Of a stretch of DNA of 64,000 nt, positions 43,486 through 53,983 are shown piece by piece. The notes beneath the pieces are model-generated. The model was not told where the DNA came from. It did no database searches and saw only the letters and a program-made list of their open reading frames with translations. Both the position numbers and the translations under genes were made by a program. Numbering within the stretch: position 1 is the stretch's first letter; every line of letters begins with the position of its first letter. The DNA comes from Mycobacterium triplex (lineage in GTDB: Bacteria > Actinomycetota > Actinomycetes > Mycobacteriales > Mycobacteriaceae). The DNA lies in the NCBI RefSeq assembly GCF_000689255.1, contig NZ_HG964446.1:2323565-2387564 (forward strand), written 5' to 3'.

Positions 43486-44211
43486 TCAGTGATGGGCGCG
43501 GCCGTTGGGGTCGACGCTGGGGACGGCGTCGTTGACGATCCACTGCGGATGCGGGGGCGTCACCGCCATGTAGCCGACACCACGCACGGTGTCGATCATC
43601 GATTCGTGTTGCGGCCCAAGCTTTGCGCGTAGCCGCCGCACGTGAACGTCGACGGTGCGGACGCGCCCGTTGGAGTCGTATCCCCACACCTCGTGCATCA
43701 GCCGGGTGCGGCTGAATGCCCGACCGGCATGTTGCACAAGGAAATTCAGCAATCTGAACTCGGTGACGGTCAGGCTGAGATCCTTGCCGCACAGCGACCC
43801 GGCGAAACTCGACGGGTGCAGCACCAGGTCGCCGAACTTCAAGTAGCCGTCCACCGCGCTGCGGCGTCGCTTGATCGCCAGGCGCAACCGCGCCTCGAGT
43901 TCGTCGGCGCCGGCGGCGGGCAGCATCACGTCGTCGATGCGCCAGTCGACGTCCACCGACGCGAAGTGCGCCGGAGCCACGACCGCGACGACCGCCAGTG
44001 CCGGCGTGCTGGCGGTCAGGCCGCGGCAAACGCTGCGGGCGGCCGCCAGATCCGTGCGCGCGTCGATGATCGCCACGTCAGCACTGTCATGATGGCAGTC
44101 GAGCTGGTCGGAGAGCGGGACGCGACGAATCGTTTGCGTCAACGATCCGAGAGTGGGTAATGCCGCTGCGAAATCGTCGGCATTGGAAAGCAGTAGCACG
44201 TCCAAAGACAT
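43486..44211 (-). CDS. OmpR/GlnR-like regulator with atypical receiver (Rv2884-like)
   Basis: 241 residues. A C-terminal winged helix (LTVTEFRLLNFLVQHAGRAF, then HEVWGYDSNGRVRTVDVHVR) is highly typical of OmpR/GlnR. The receiver begins DVLLLSNADD without the usual acidic pair, keeps Asp in AIIDART, and has no conserved Lys near its end, as in GlnR, so phosphorylation is doubtful. ATG 44211 follows GGAG; a TTG lies two codons upstream. Target genes unknown. Confidence 0.88.
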   Translation of the reverse strand: MSLDVLLLSNADDFAAALPTLGSLTQTIRRVPLSDQLDCHHDSADVAIIDARTDLAAARSVCRGLTASTPALAVVAVVAPAHFASVDVDWRIDDVMLPAAGADELEARLRLAIKRRRSAVDGYLKFGDLVLHPSSFAGSLCGKDLSLTVTEFRLLNFLVQHAGRAFSRTRLMHEVWGYDSNGRVRTVDVHVRRLRAKLGPQHESMIDTVRGVGYMAVTPPHPQWIVNDAVPSVDPNGRAHH

Positions 44212-44450
44212 CTCCAAACCTCATGAGGGTCTGTTGCCGCCCCCGACCGCGTCGGCACCTCAGGGAGGTGCCCGCCAGCGCAGCGCTGAGTACCCCATTC
44301 AGCGGTCAACTATGCCTTCTTTGTTGCTCGCGTTCCGGCGAATGGCCGCTGAAGTGGGCCGTTGGTGGAGATGTTTTTGCCTGTGTGGGCCCCCGAAAAG
44401 TCGATGGGCCCGGCCCGTCGATACGAGCCGGACCCATCCTTCGGAACACG

Positions 44451-44690
44451 CTATTGGTTGGCCTTCTGGCGCTCCTCGGCTACCTTCGCCGCGCCGCGTG
44501 CGGCCTCCGCTTCGGCCTCCTTCTTTGCCGCGTCGCGCTGGGCCTCCGCCTTGTCCTGCTGGGCCTGGCCTTCGCGGGTGAGGTCGTCGCGACCGGCTAG
44601 CGCGCCGGCAGCCTCCTTGACCTTGCCCTTGACGTCTTCGACGACGCCCTTGACGGCTTCTGCGGGTCCAGAGTTTTCTTTGTCCGACAT
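44451..44690 (-). CDS. CsbD-like stress protein
   Basis: 79 residues, very hydrophilic: EAVKGVVEDVKGKVKEAAG matches the CsbD family motif, followed by an Ala/Glu/Lys/Gln helix. ATG 44690 has GGAGGAG seven bases upstream. CsbD proteins are general-stress proteins of unknown mechanism. The frame extends to 44918 only as shadow. Confidence 0.85.
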   Translation of the reverse strand: MSDKENSGPAEAVKGVVEDVKGKVKEAAGALAGRDDLTREGQAQQDKAEAQRDAAKKEAEAEAARGAAKVAEERQKANQ

Positions 44691-45063
44691 GAGTTGACTC
44701 CTCCTCAGAGGCGTTCGCGAGGTGAGCGACAGACGCGCTCCTACGATCGGCTGGCGATCGATTCCGTCATACGGCGCGCTCCGGTCCTTCTTCTCAAGAC
44801 CGCGATTTCCCCGCCGCGTTGGGCCGGGTTCCCGGGCCGTCTCGAGCTCAAACATCGGACGCCGGAAGCAAAGTCGCGATCGCGGCGCATCCGAGCCTGA
44901 CCTGCGCCGACGCCCCACGACAGCGACCCGGCTCGCCAGCCGCGCAAATAATCCACCCCGTTGGCGCCAGATTGTGCTGCGATGGGGCAGGATATGAACT
45001 GCCGTTCCGGGTGGGGTGATTGTGCCATCGAGCCTGGGATGGCACTGTCATGCGAGGAGTCTG
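44691..45063. other. csbD-pyrH intergenic region
   Basis: 373 bases between divergent genes without a supported ORF. On the minus strand GTTT (44853-44850), 16 bases and GGGAAC (44833-44828) resemble a SigF promoter (GTTT-N16-GGGTAT), reasonable for a stress gene but 138 bases from its ATG. On the plus strand GGATATGAACT near 44990 may include the pyrH -10. GAGGAG at about 45053 is the pyrH ribosome binding site. Confidence 0.3.
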
Positions 45064-45837
45064 ATGACACAGCCCGAGCCCACCAGCACCAACGGCGTGC
45101 CGACCTCTTCACCCGACGGCAACCAGCCGCGCGCCAAGTATTCGCGGGTGGTGCTCAAGCTCGGCGGTGAGATGTTCGGCGGCGGCCAGGTCGGGCTGGA
45201 TCCCGACGTCGTGGCCCAGGTTGCCCGCCAGATCGCCGAGGTGGTCCGCGACGGCGTGCAGGTCGCCGTCGTGATCGGCGGCGGCAACTTCTTCCGTGGC
45301 GCACAACTGCAGCAGCGCGGCATGGAGCGCACCCGCTCGGACTACATGGGCATGCTCGGCACCGTGATGAACAGCCTTGCGCTGCAGGACTTCCTGCAGA
45401 AAGAGGGCATCGACACCCGGGTGCAGACCGCCATCACGATGGGTCAGGTGGCCGAGCCCTACATCCCGTTGCGGGCCGTGCGGCACCTGGAGAAGGGCCG
45501 CGTGGTCATCTTCGGCGCCGGCATGGGGTTGCCGTACTTCTCCACCGACACCACCGCGGCGCAGCGTGCGCTGGAGATCGGCGCCGACGTGGTGCTGATG
45601 GCCAAGGCGGTCGACGGCGTGTTCACCGAGGACCCGCGGGTGAACCCCGACGCCGAGCTGCTCGCCGAAATCAGCCACCGGGAAGTCATCGACCGGGGGC
45701 TGCGGGTGGCCGATGCCACCGCGTTCAGTCTGTGTATGGACAATGGCATGCCGATCCTGGTCTTCAACCTGCTGACTAACGGCAATATCGCTCGGGCGGT
45801 CGCTGGTGAGAAGATCGGAACGCTAGTCACCACTTGA
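45064..45837 (+). CDS. pyrH: Uridylate kinase PyrH
   Basis: 257 residues. Phosphorylates UMP to [15 protein letters not shown] near 26, [10 protein letters not shown] near 68, [11 protein letters not shown] and the Asp-rich [13 protein letters not shown] near 160 are UMP-kinase motifs. ATG 45064 follows GAGGAG. First gene of pyrH-frr-cdsA-rlmN. Confidence 0.96.
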   Translation: MTQPEPTSTNGVPTSSPDGNQPRAKYSRVVLKLGGEMFGGGQVGLDPDVVAQVARQIAEVVRDGVQVAVVIGGGNFFRGAQLQQRGMERTRSDYMGMLGTVMNSLALQDFLQKEGIDTRVQTAITMGQVAEPYIPLRAVRHLEKGRVVIFGAGMGLPYFSTDTTAAQRALEIGADVVLMAKAVDGVFTEDPRVNPDAELLAEISHREVIDRGLRVADATAFSLCMDNGMPILVFNLLTNGNIARAVAGEKIGTLVTT

Positions 45838-45902
45838 GGGGAAGACGCGAATGATCCGCGCTCGCGACGACGCAGAGCACGTGATGAGGAGGAGCGGCGC
45901 AA

Positions 45903-46460
45903 ATGATAGATGAGGCTCTCTTCGACGCTGAAGAGAAAATGGAGAAGGCAGTGTCGGTGGCCCGTGACGACCTGTCGACCATCCGGACCGGCCGCGCCAA
46001 TCCGGGTATGTTCTCCCGGATCGTCATCGACTACTACGGCACGACCACGCCGATCACCCAGCTGGCCAGCATCAACGTCCCGGAGGCGCGGCTGGTCGTC
46101 ATCAAGCCGTACGAGGCCAGCCAGCTGCACGCCATCGAGACCGCGATTCGCAACTCCGACCTCGGGGTGAATCCCAGCAACGACGGCACCCTGATCCGGG
46201 TGGCGGTACCGCAGCTGACCGAGGAGCGCCGCCGGGAGCTCGTCAAGCAGGCCAAGGGCAAGGGCGAAGACGCGAAGGTGTCGGTGCGCAACATCCGTCG
46301 CAAGTCGATGGAAGAACTGCACCGGATCCGCAAGGACGGCGAGGCCGGCGAGGACGAGGTCGGACGCGCCGAGAAGGATTTGGACAAAACCACCCAGCAG
46401 TACGTCAACCAGATCGATGAACTGGTCAAGCACAAAGAAGGCGAGCTGCTGGAGGTCTAG
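45903..46460 (+). CDS. frr: Ribosome recycling factor
   Basis: 185 residues, full length. [20 protein letters not shown] start and [20 protein letters not shown] with [11 protein letters not shown] are characteristic. Splits post-termination ribosomes with EF-G. GATGAGGAGGAG upstream is a strong ribosome binding site. Confidence 0.97.
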   Translation: MIDEALFDAEEKMEKAVSVARDDLSTIRTGRANPGMFSRIVIDYYGTTTPITQLASINVPEARLVVIKPYEASQLHAIETAIRNSDLGVNPSNDGTLIRVAVPQLTEERRRELVKQAKGKGEDAKVSVRNIRRKSMEELHRIRKDGEAGEDEVGRAEKDLDKTTQQYVNQIDELVKHKEGELLEV

Positions 46461-46481
46461 GGCCGCTCAGCAACCGAATCA

Positions 46482-47408
46482 GTGGCAACCTCCGACGCCG
46501 GCCCTGGCGCCCCGCCCGACCAGCCCGCGCGGGGCGCCAAAAACACGCTGCAGCAACCGGCGAACAAGACGTCGCGGGCGGGACGCGATCTGCCCGCCGC
46601 GATCGCCGTGGGCGCGGCGATCGGCGGGCTGCTCGTCGCGACGCTGGTGTTCGCCCCGCGTTTCTGGGTCCTGATCGTCGCCATCGCGATTCTCGTCGCC
46701 AGCCACGAGGTGGTGCGCCGGCTGCGCGAGGCCGGCTACATCATTCCGGTCATCCCGCTGCTGGCCGGTGGCCAGCTCACCATCTGGCTGACCTGGCCGT
46801 ACCACGCCGCGGGCGCGGTGGCCGGCTTCGGCGCGATGGTCGTCGTGTGCATGATCTGGCGGCTGTTCATGCCGGATCCCGGCCGCAGCGACTCCGCCGC
46901 CGGCTCGTCGTCGAACTACCTGCGCGACGCCTCGGCCACGATTTTCCTGGCCGCCTGGGTGCCGTTGTTCGCGTCGTTCGGCGCGATGCTCGTCTACGCG
47001 AACGACGGCGCGGGACGGGTGTTCTGCCTGATGATCACCGTCGTCGCTTCCGACACCGGCGGGTATGCCGTCGGGGCGCTGTGGGGCAAGCACCCGATGG
47101 TCCCGGCGATCTCCCCCAAGAAGTCCTGGGAGGGATTCGTCGGCTCGTTGGTGTGCGGGATCACCGCGACGACCCTGACCGCGACGTTCCTGGCCGGCAA
47201 ACAGCCGTGGGTGGGCGTGTTGCTGGGCGTGGTGCTGGTGCTTACCTGCACGCTCGGTGACCTGATCGAGTCCCAGGTGAAGCGCGACCTCGGCATCAAG
47301 GACATGGGGCGGCTGCTGCCCGGCCACGGCGGCTTGATGGATCGGCTCGACGGTGTGCTGCCCTCGGCGGTCGCGGCCTGGATCGTTCTCACGCTGCTGC
47401 CCGGCTGA
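46482..47408 (+). CDS. cdsA: Phosphatidate cytidylyltransferase CdsA
   Basis: 308 residues. Makes CDP-diacylglycerol from phosphatidic acid and CTP. An N-terminal disordered segment precedes about eight membrane helices; the signature runs [18 protein letters not shown] then [12 protein letters not shown] near 262-295. GTG start 21 bases after frr. Confidence 0.95.
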   Translation: MATSDAGPGAPPDQPARGAKNTLQQPANKTSRAGRDLPAAIAVGAAIGGLLVATLVFAPRFWVLIVAIAILVASHEVVRRLREAGYIIPVIPLLAGGQLTIWLTWPYHAAGAVAGFGAMVVVCMIWRLFMPDPGRSDSAAGSSSNYLRDASATIFLAAWVPLFASFGAMLVYANDGAGRVFCLMITVVASDTGGYAVGALWGKHPMVPAISPKKSWEGFVGSLVCGITATTLTATFLAGKQPWVGVLLGVVLVLTCTLGDLIESQVKRDLGIKDMGRLLPGHGGLMDRLDGVLPSAVAAWIVLTLLPG

Positions 47409-47425
47409 CCGATACTGGACAGGTC

Positions 47426-48529
47426 ATGGTCCAACAACTGGTGTTCGAAGAACCACGCGCGAAAAGGCCGCCGCGGCACCTCGCCGACCTCGACGCGGGT
47501 GGCCGGGCGTCGGCCGTCGCGGAACTCGGCTTGCCGGCGTTTCGGGCCAAGCAGCTCGCCGCGCAATACTACGGCCGGCTGATCGCCGATCCGCGGCAGA
47601 TGACCGACCTGCCGGCGGCCGTGCGCGCCGTGATCGCCGAGACGATGTTCCCGAACCTGCTCACCGTCGCCGCCGAGATCACCTGCGACGCCGGTCAGAC
47701 GCGAAAGACGTTGTGGCGGGCCGTAAACGACCCTGCTGGCACCACCTTCGAGTCGGTCCTGATGCGCTATCCGCAGCGCAACACCGTGTGCATCTCGTCG
47801 CAGGCCGGTTGCGGCATGGCGTGTCCGTTCTGCGCGACCGGCCAGGGCGGATTGACGCGCAACCTGTCGACCGCGGAGATCGCCGAACAGGTGCGCGCCG
47901 CCGCGGTCACGCTGCGCGACGAATTCGGTGACCGGCTGTCCAACGTGGTCTTCATGGGCATGGGGGAGCCGCTGGCCAACTACGCCAGGGTGCTGGCCGC
48001 GGTGCGGCGCATCACCGAGGCGCCGCCGCACGGCTTCGGCATCTCGGCCCGCTCGGTAACGGTGTCGACGGTCGGCCTGGCCCCGGCGATCCGCAAGCTC
48101 GCCGACGAACGGCTGGGCGTGACGCTGGCGTTGTCGCTGCACGCGCCGGACGACGAGCTGCGCGACACCCTGGTTCCGGTCAACAACCGCTGGAAGATCG
48201 GCGAGGCGCTCGAGGCCGCGCGGTACTACGGCGAGGTGACGGGCCGGCGGGTGTCGATCGAGTACGCGCTGATTCGCGACGTCAACGACCAGCCCTGGCG
48301 GGCCGACCTGCTCGGCAAGCGACTGCACGGCGCGCTGGGGCCGCTGGTGCACGTGAACCTGATTCCGCTCAACCCGACGCCGGGCAGCGATTGGGACGCC
48401 AGCCCCAAGGACGCCGAGCGCGAGTTCGTCCGGCGGGTCCGGGCAAAGGGCGTCTCCTGCACGGTCCGCGACACCCGGGGCCGCGAGATCAGCGCCGCCT
48501 GCGGACAGCTGGCCGCCGAAGGGCGCTGA
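47426..48529 (+). CDS. rlmN: 23S rRNA/tRNA adenine-C2 methyltransferase RlmN
   Basis: 367 residues. Radical-SAM enzyme methylating A2503 of 23S rRNA and A37 of some tRNAs. [12 protein letters not shown] near 130 holds the CxxxCxxC cluster ligands; the catalytic Cys near the C-terminus lies in [19 protein letters not shown]. Starts 17 bases after cdsA. One intact gene. Confidence 0.96.
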   Translation: MVQQLVFEEPRAKRPPRHLADLDAGGRASAVAELGLPAFRAKQLAAQYYGRLIADPRQMTDLPAAVRAVIAETMFPNLLTVAAEITCDAGQTRKTLWRAVNDPAGTTFESVLMRYPQRNTVCISSQAGCGMACPFCATGQGGLTRNLSTAEIAEQVRAAAVTLRDEFGDRLSNVVFMGMGEPLANYARVLAAVRRITEAPPHGFGISARSVTVSTVGLAPAIRKLADERLGVTLALSLHAPDDELRDTLVPVNNRWKIGEALEAARYYGEVTGRRVSIEYALIRDVNDQPWRADLLGKRLHGALGPLVHVNLIPLNPTPGSDWDASPKDAEREFVRRVRAKGVSCTVRDTRGREISAACGQLAAEGR

Positions 48530-48585
48530 ACCGGGCGGTCGGCTGCGCCGTGTTGTCAGGTAGGAGTCCAGCAAAGGGGGTTGGC

Positions 48586-49098
48586 ATGACGATTCGCTTT
48601 TCTTCGCGCTTCAAGATGTTTGCCGCGGCCATCGTGACGGGCCTTGTCGCGGCCGTCCTGATATCGGCCGCCGCGCCTCGGGCGCAGGCCGCCGACGACC
48701 GGCTGCAGTTCACCGGAACCACGCTGAGCGGTGCGCCGTTCGACGGCGCCAGCCTGCAAGGGAAACCGGCAGTGCTGTGGTTCTGGGCGCCGTTCTGCCC
48801 GTTCTGCAACGCCGAAGCCCCCGGAGTGGCGCAGGTGGCCGCCGCCAACCCGGGCGTGACCTTCGTCGGTATCGCCGGGCACTCGGACGTCGGCGCGGAA
48901 CAGGGCTTTGTCTCCAAGTACGGCCTGAACTTCACCAACCTCAACGACGCCGACGGCTCGATCTGGGCCCGCTACAACGTGCCCTGGCAGCCGGCGTACG
49001 TGTTCTACCGGGCGGACGGCAGCTCCACGTTCGTCAACAACCCCACCTCGGCGATGTCCCAGCAGGAACTGGCCGGTCGGGTTGCCGCGCTGAAGTGA
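48586..49098 (+). CDS. mpt53: Secreted thioredoxin-fold oxidoreductase MPT53 (DsbE-like)
   Basis: 170 residues. Signal peptide 1-36, then a thioredoxin fold with active-site Cys71-P-F-Cys74 and the cis-Pro in VPWQPAYVF. In M. tuberculosis MPT53 oxidises exported proteins. AAAGGGGG precedes the ATG. Its last codon overlaps the start of the CcdA-like gene. Confidence 0.94.
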   Translation: MTIRFSSRFKMFAAAIVTGLVAAVLISAAAPRAQAADDRLQFTGTTLSGAPFDGASLQGKPAVLWFWAPFCPFCNAEAPGVAQVAAANPGVTFVGIAGHSDVGAEQGFVSKYGLNFTNLNDADGSIWARYNVPWQPAYVFYRADGSSTFVNNPTSAMSQQELAGRVAALK

Positions 49099-49952
49099 AC
49101 CAGGGCCTCGTCGGCCTGGCGTTCGCTGCCGGGTTGGTGGCCGCGGTGAATCCGTGCGGGTTCGCGATGCTGCCCGCCTACCTGCTGCTGGTGGTGCGCG
49201 GCCAGCGCGACACCGAACGCCCCGGCCCGCTTGCCGGCCTCGGGCGCGCGCTGGCCGCCACCACCGGCATGGCGCTCGGCTTCCTGACCGTGTTCGCGGT
49301 GTTCGCCGCGTTGACCATCTCGGCGGCCACGACCGTGCAGCGGTACCTGCCCTACGCCACCGTGGTGATCGGCATTGTGCTTGTCGCACTGGGGATTTGG
49401 CTGCTGTCGGGTCGGGAACTGACCGCGCTGACGCCCCGGGCGCTGGGGCCGCGGTGGGCGCCGACGCGACTGACAAGCATGTACGGCTACGGGATCAGCT
49501 ACGCGATCGCCTCGCTGTCGTGCACCATCGGGCCGTTTCTGGCGGTCACCGCGGCGGGCCTGCGCAGCGGGTCGGTCGTCATGGGCGTGTCGATCTATCT
49601 GGCCTATGTCGCGGGCCTGACCCTGGTCGTCGGCGTGCTCGCCGTCGCCGCCGCGACCGCGAGCTCGGCGCTGGCCGATCGGCTGCGGCGCATCCTGCCG
49701 TTCGTCAATCGGATCGGCGGCGCGCTGCTGGTGCTGGTCGGGCTGTACGTGGGCTACTACGGCTGCTACGAATTGCGGCTGTTGAACACCGCGGCCGATC
49801 CCCGCGACGCGGTGATCGTCGCGGCCGGGCGGCTACAGGGCCTGCTGGCCGGCTGGGTGCACGAACACGGCGCCTGGCCGTGGCTGGTGGCCCTTTTGGC
49901 GCTGGTGGCCGCCGCGCTGGTAAGCGCCTGGCAGCGACGGGCGCGGCGTTGA
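49095..49952 (+). CDS. CcdA/DsbD-like membrane redox protein (Rv2877c-like)
   Basis: 285 residues, six or more membrane helices. Cys21 in VNPCGFAMLPA and Cys143 in SLSCTIGPFLA occupy the places of the reactive pair in CcdA, which carries electrons across the membrane to extracytoplasmic thioredoxin-like proteins. The GTG overlaps the mpt53 stop (AAGTGA), so MPT53 is the evident partner. Confidence 0.92.
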   Translation: MNQGLVGLAFAAGLVAAVNPCGFAMLPAYLLLVVRGQRDTERPGPLAGLGRALAATTGMALGFLTVFAVFAALTISAATTVQRYLPYATVVIGIVLVALGIWLLSGRELTALTPRALGPRWAPTRLTSMYGYGISYAIASLSCTIGPFLAVTAAGLRSGSVVMGVSIYLAYVAGLTLVVGVLAVAAATASSALADRLRRILPFVNRIGGALLVLVGLYVGYYGCYELRLLNTAADPRDAVIVAAGRLQGLLAGWVHEHGAWPWLVALLALVAAALVSAWQRRARR

Positions 49953-49966
49953 GCGGCCGCTGAGCG

Positions 49967-50221
49967 CTAGCGGATCGAGCCGCGCCGGCGGCCCCACATG
50001 TCGCGGATCAGGATGACCAGCGCCAGGACGGCGAACCCGATCAGGAAGTTGTCCTCGACGTGGCCGACGTGATTGCCGCGCAGCATCGCCAGCAGGAACA
50101 GGACGGCGAAAATGCCGAAGCCGTGCCAGGTGCGGACGTTGATCTTGCTCCACCCCCACGCGGCGGATGGCACCTCGGCCGGGTCGACGCCGTTGTAGTG
50201 CTCCACCTCGGTACTGGCCAC
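49967..50221 (-). CDS. Small conserved membrane protein (Rv2876-like)
   Basis: 84 residues. One or two membrane helices ([16 protein letters not shown] and [18 protein letters not shown]) after a short acidic N-terminus. GTG start after GGGAA. Unknown role. In M. tuberculosis dipZ, mpt70 and mpt83 lie between this gene and dxr; here dxr begins 117 bases away on the other strand. Confidence 0.85.
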   Translation of the reverse strand: MASTEVEHYNGVDPAEVPSAAWGWSKINVRTWHGFGIFAVLFLLAMLRGNHVGHVEDNFLIGFAVLALVILIRDMWGRRRGSIR

Positions 50222-50325
50222 GGCGATTCCCTTCGGATCGGATCGTCTTTTCGATCACAGATTCTGGCACACGCCGCGACGGGTCGGCACGGCTGCGGCC
50301 ATGGCCCGCGGCGCCCACCGGGCGG

Positions 50326-50337
50326 CACAATGGGTGG
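50326..50337 (+). promoter_or_regulatory. Leaderless promoter of dxr
   Basis: CACAAT (50326-50331), within GGCACAAT shared with the rpsP and rplS promoters, lies exactly six bases before the dxr GTG at 50338. Confidence 0.5.
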
Positions 50338-51525
50338 GTGAGTTCCCCGAGGACCGAAGCGGCCGCCGACGGCCCCATCCGCGTGCTGGTGTTGGGCAGC
50401 ACCGGCTCCATCGGCACCCAGGCGCTGGAGGTCATCGCCGCCAACCCGGACCGCTTCGAGGTGGTCGGGCTGGCGGCCGGCGGGTCGAACCCGGACATCT
50501 TGGCCCGTCAGCGCGCCGAGACCGGGGTGACCAACATCGCCGTCGCCGACGAGCGCGCCGCCGCGGCGCTGCAAGACGTGGCCTTCTGCGGCCCCGAAGC
50601 GGTCACCCGGCTGGTCGAGGAGACCGAGGCCGACGTCGTCCTCAACGCGCTGGTCGGGGCGCTGGGCCTGCGGCCCACCCTGGCGGCCCTGCACTCGGGC
50701 GCCCGGCTGGCGCTGGCCAACAAGGAATCGTTGATCGCCGGCGGTCCGCTGGTCCTGGCGGCGGCGCGGCCGGGGCAGATCGTGCCGGTGGACTCCGAGC
50801 ACTCCGCGCTGGCCCAGTGCCTGCGCGGTGGCGATCCCGACGAGGTCGCCAAGCTGGTGCTGACCGCGTCGGGCGGACCGTTTCGCGGCTGGGCCGCCGC
50901 CGACCTCGAGGGCGTCACACCCGACCAGGCCGGCGCGCATCCGACCTGGTCGATGGGCCCGATGAACACCCTGAACTCGGCCTCGCTGGTGAACAAGGGC
51001 CTCGAGCTCATCGAAACCCATCTGCTGTTCGGCGTGCCCTACGACCGCATCGAGGTCGTCGTGCACCCCCAGTCGATTGTTCATTCAATGGTCACGTTCA
51101 TCGACGGCTCCACGATCGCCCAGGCCAGCCCCCCGGACATGAAGCTGCCCATCTCGCTGGCGCTGGGCTGGCCGCGGCGGGTGCCGGGGGCAGCCGCGCA
51201 TTGCGACTTCACCACCGCCTCTAGCTGGGAATTCGAGCCGCTGGACAGCGACGTTTTCCCGGCCGTCGAGCTGGCCCGGCACGCCGGTGAGACCGGCGGC
51301 TGCATGACCGCGGTCTACAACGCCGCCAATGAAGAAGCCGCGGCGGCCTTCCTGGAGGGCCGCATCGGCTTTGCGGCCATCGTCAGAACAATCGCCGACG
51401 TGCTGAGTGCCGCCGACCAATGGGCCGTAACACCGGCTAACGTGGATGAGGTACTAGACGCGCAGCGCTGGGCGCGGGAGCGAGCGCAGCGCGCGGTCGC
51501 CACCATGGTCTTAGAGAGGTCCTAG
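50338..51525 (+). CDS. dxr: 1-deoxy-D-xylulose 5-phosphate reductoisomerase
   Basis: 395 residues. Converts DXP to MEP with NADPH, the committed step of the non-mevalonate isoprenoid path and target of fosmidomycin. [16 protein letters not shown] is the NADPH loop; [14 protein letters not shown] holds the metal ligands, and [17 protein letters not shown] the substrate-binding segment. The GTG at 50338 is supported by the leaderless -10. ispG, another MEP gene, lies two genes downstream. Confidence 0.97.
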   Translation: MSSPRTEAAADGPIRVLVLGSTGSIGTQALEVIAANPDRFEVVGLAAGGSNPDILARQRAETGVTNIAVADERAAAALQDVAFCGPEAVTRLVEETEADVVLNALVGALGLRPTLAALHSGARLALANKESLIAGGPLVLAAARPGQIVPVDSEHSALAQCLRGGDPDEVAKLVLTASGGPFRGWAAADLEGVTPDQAGAHPTWSMGPMNTLNSASLVNKGLELIETHLLFGVPYDRIEVVVHPQSIVHSMVTFIDGSTIAQASPPDMKLPISLALGWPRRVPGAAAHCDFTTASSWEFEPLDSDVFPAVELARHAGETGGCMTAVYNAANEEAAAAFLEGRIGFAAIVRTIADVLSAADQWAVTPANVDEVLDAQRWARERAQRAVATMVLERS

Positions 51526-51531
51526 CGGCTG

Positions 51532-52746
51532 ATGATGTTCGCAATCGGCATTGTGCTCTTCGCGCTGGCCATCCTGATCTCGGTGGCTCTGCACGAGTGC
51601 GGCCACATGTGGGTGGCGCGTGCCACCGGCATGAAGGTGCGCCGCTATTTCGTCGGCTTCGGCCCCACGCTGTGGTCGACCCGTCGCGGTGAGACCGAGT
51701 ACGGCGTCAAGGCCGTGCCGCTGGGCGGCTTCTGCGACATCGCCGGGATGACCCCGGTCGAGGACCTGGCCCCCGACGAGACCGACCGGGCCATGTACAA
51801 GCAGACGACGTGGAAGCGGGTCGCGGTGCTGTTCGCCGGCCCGGGCATGAACTTCATCATCTGCGTGGCCCTGATCTACGTGATCGCGCTGATCTGGGGT
51901 TTGCCCAACCTGCACCCGCCCACCCAGGCGATCGTCGGCGAAACCGCTTGTATCGCACCGGAAGTCGCACCGGGCAAGATCGGGGATTGCACGGGTCCCG
52001 GACCGGCCGCGCTGGCCGGCATCCGCCCCGGCGACGTCGTCGTCAAGGTCGGCGACACCAAGGTGTCCACCTTCGACGACATGGCCGCCGCGATCCGCAA
52101 GCTGCACGGCACCGTCCCGGTCGTCGTCGAGCGCGACGGCACCCCGATCACCGCCTACGTCGACATCACCCAAACGCAGCGGTACCTGAACAACGGGCCG
52201 GACGGTAAGCCGGCCGCCTCGACCGTCGGCGCGATGGGCGTCGGCGCCGTCAAAGTCGCGCCCGCGCACTACGGTGTGCTCGGCGCCATCCCCGCCACCT
52301 TCGCGTTCACCGGCGACCTGACCGCCGAGGTGGGCAAGGCGCTGGTCGCGATCCCGACGAAGGTCGGCGCGCTGGTGCACGCGATCGGCGGCGGGCAGCG
52401 CGACCCGCAGACCCCGATGAGCGTCGTCGGGGCCAGCATCATCGGCGGCGACACCGTCGACCACGGGTTGTGGGTGGCGTTCTGGTTCTTTTTGGCGCAG
52501 CTGAACCTGATCCTGGGCGCGATCAACCTGTTGCCGCTGCTGCCGTTCGACGGCGGCCATATCGCCGTCGCGGTGTACGAGAAGATCCGCAACCTGATCC
52601 GGTCGGCCCGCGGCATGGTGGCCGCGGCGCCGGTGAACTACCTCAAACTGATGCCGGCGACCTATGTGGTCTTGGTGTTCGTGGTCGGCTACATGCTGTT
52701 GACCGTGACCGCCGACCTGGTCAACCCGATCAGGCTCTTTCAGTAA
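51532..52746 (+). CDS. rip1: Site-2 metalloprotease Rip1
   Basis: 404 residues, equal to M. tuberculosis Rip1. Intramembrane zinc protease that cleaves anti-sigma factors (RskA, RslA, RsmA) and PBP3. First helix carries His21-E-C-G-His25; [11 protein letters not shown] near 337 supplies the third ligand; a PDZ domain lies between (about 120-200). Seven bases after dxr. Confidence 0.97.
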   Translation: MMFAIGIVLFALAILISVALHECGHMWVARATGMKVRRYFVGFGPTLWSTRRGETEYGVKAVPLGGFCDIAGMTPVEDLAPDETDRAMYKQTTWKRVAVLFAGPGMNFIICVALIYVIALIWGLPNLHPPTQAIVGETACIAPEVAPGKIGDCTGPGPAALAGIRPGDVVVKVGDTKVSTFDDMAAAIRKLHGTVPVVVERDGTPITAYVDITQTQRYLNNGPDGKPAASTVGAMGVGAVKVAPAHYGVLGAIPATFAFTGDLTAEVGKALVAIPTKVGALVHAIGGGQRDPQTPMSVVGASIIGGDTVDHGLWVAFWFFLAQLNLILGAINLLPLLPFDGGHIAVAVYEKIRNLIRSARGMVAAAPVNYLKLMPATYVVLVFVVGYMLLTVTADLVNPIRLFQ

Positions 52747-52766
52747 CAACCGAAGGAATCCGAACA

Positions 52767-53927
52767 GTGGACATCGGCCTGGGCATGCCGGAACCGCCGG
52801 CGCCCACGCTTGCGCCCCGGCGTAAGACGCGCCAATTGATGGTCCGCGACGTCGGGGTCGGCAGCGATTCCCCGATTTCGGTGCAGTCGATGTGCACCAC
52901 CAAGACGCACGACGTCAACACCACGCTGCAGCAGATCGCCGAGCTGACGGCCGCCGGCTGCGACATCGTCCGGGTGGCCTGCCCGCGTCAGGAGGATGCC
53001 GACGCACTGGCCGAGATCGCCCGGCACAGCCAGATCCCGGTGATCGCCGACATCCACTTCCAGCCGAAGTACATCTTCGCCGCGATCGACGCGGGATGTG
53101 CTGCGGTGCGGGTCAATCCGGGCAACATTAAGGAGTTCGACGGCCGGGTCGGCGAGGTCGCCAAGGCGGCCGGCGCGGCCGGCATCCCGATCCGCATCGG
53201 CGTCAACGCCGGCTCGCTGGACAAGCGGTTCATGGAGCGCTACGGCAAGGCCACGCCCGAGGCGCTGGTCGAGTCGGCGCTGTGGGAGGCCTCGCTGTTC
53301 GAGGAGCACGGCTTTTCCGACATCAAGATCAGCGTCAAGCACAACGACCCCGTCGTGATGGTCGCCGCCTATGAGCAGCTGGCCGCGGCGTGCGACTACC
53401 CGCTGCATCTGGGCGTCACCGAGGCCGGGCCGGCCTTCCAGGGCACCATCAAGTCGGCGGTGGCTTTCGGTGCCCTGCTGAGCCGGGGCATCGGCGACAC
53501 CATCCGGGTGTCCCTGTCGGCGCCGCCGGTCGAGGAAGTCAAGGTCGGCATTCAGATTCTCGAGTCGCTGAACCTGCGGCCGCGCGGGCTGGAGATCGTC
53601 TCGTGCCCGTCCTGCGGTCGCGCCCAGGTCGACGTCTACACCCTGGCCAACGCTGTCTCCGCGGGACTGGACGGGCTCGATGTGCCGCTGCGGGTCGCCG
53701 TGATGGGCTGCGTCGTCAACGGTCCGGGAGAGGCCCGCGAAGCCGACCTCGGTGTCGCCTCCGGAAATGGCAAGGGGCAGATATTCGTTCGCGGCGAGGT
53801 GATCAAGACCGTTCCGGAGGCCCAGATCGTCGAAACGCTGATCGAAGAGGCCATGCGGTTGGCCTCCGAATCCGGTAACGGTCCTGACGCAACAGCGAGC
53901 GGTTCGCCAATTGTGACCGTAAGCTGA
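52767..53927 (+). CDS. ispG: 4-hydroxy-3-methylbut-2-en-1-yl diphosphate synthase IspG (GcpE)
   Basis: 386 residues. Reduces MEcPP to HMBPP with a [4Fe-4S] cluster held by Cys in [12 protein letters not shown] and [26 protein letters not shown] opens the TIM barrel. GTG start after AAGGA. Second MEP-pathway gene of the dxr-rip1-ispG operon. Confidence 0.97.
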   Translation: MDIGLGMPEPPAPTLAPRRKTRQLMVRDVGVGSDSPISVQSMCTTKTHDVNTTLQQIAELTAAGCDIVRVACPRQEDADALAEIARHSQIPVIADIHFQPKYIFAAIDAGCAAVRVNPGNIKEFDGRVGEVAKAAGAAGIPIRIGVNAGSLDKRFMERYGKATPEALVESALWEASLFEEHGFSDIKISVKHNDPVVMVAAYEQLAAACDYPLHLGVTEAGPAFQGTIKSAVAFGALLSRGIGDTIRVSLSAPPVEEVKVGIQILESLNLRPRGLEIVSCPSCGRAQVDVYTLANAVSAGLDGLDVPLRVAVMGCVVNGPGEAREADLGVASGNGKGQIFVRGEVIKTVPEAQIVETLIEEAMRLASESGNGPDATASGSPIVTVS

Positions 53928-53983
53928 TAAGACCAGTTCTCTCTTACTGGCCCCTTCAGTTCGCACCACAGAGAGTTCGCCAG

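Noticed and set aside
46994..48574. 526-codon minus-strand ORF
   Set aside because: Antisense to cdsA and rlmN; no domain or motif.
51511..52749. 412-codon minus-strand ORF opposite rip1
   Set aside because: Full antisense of a well-supported protease gene; no family features.
53930..53962. CCAGT-N8-ACTGG hairpin after ispG as a terminator
   Set aside because: Only five pairs with a weak following sequence; insufficient.
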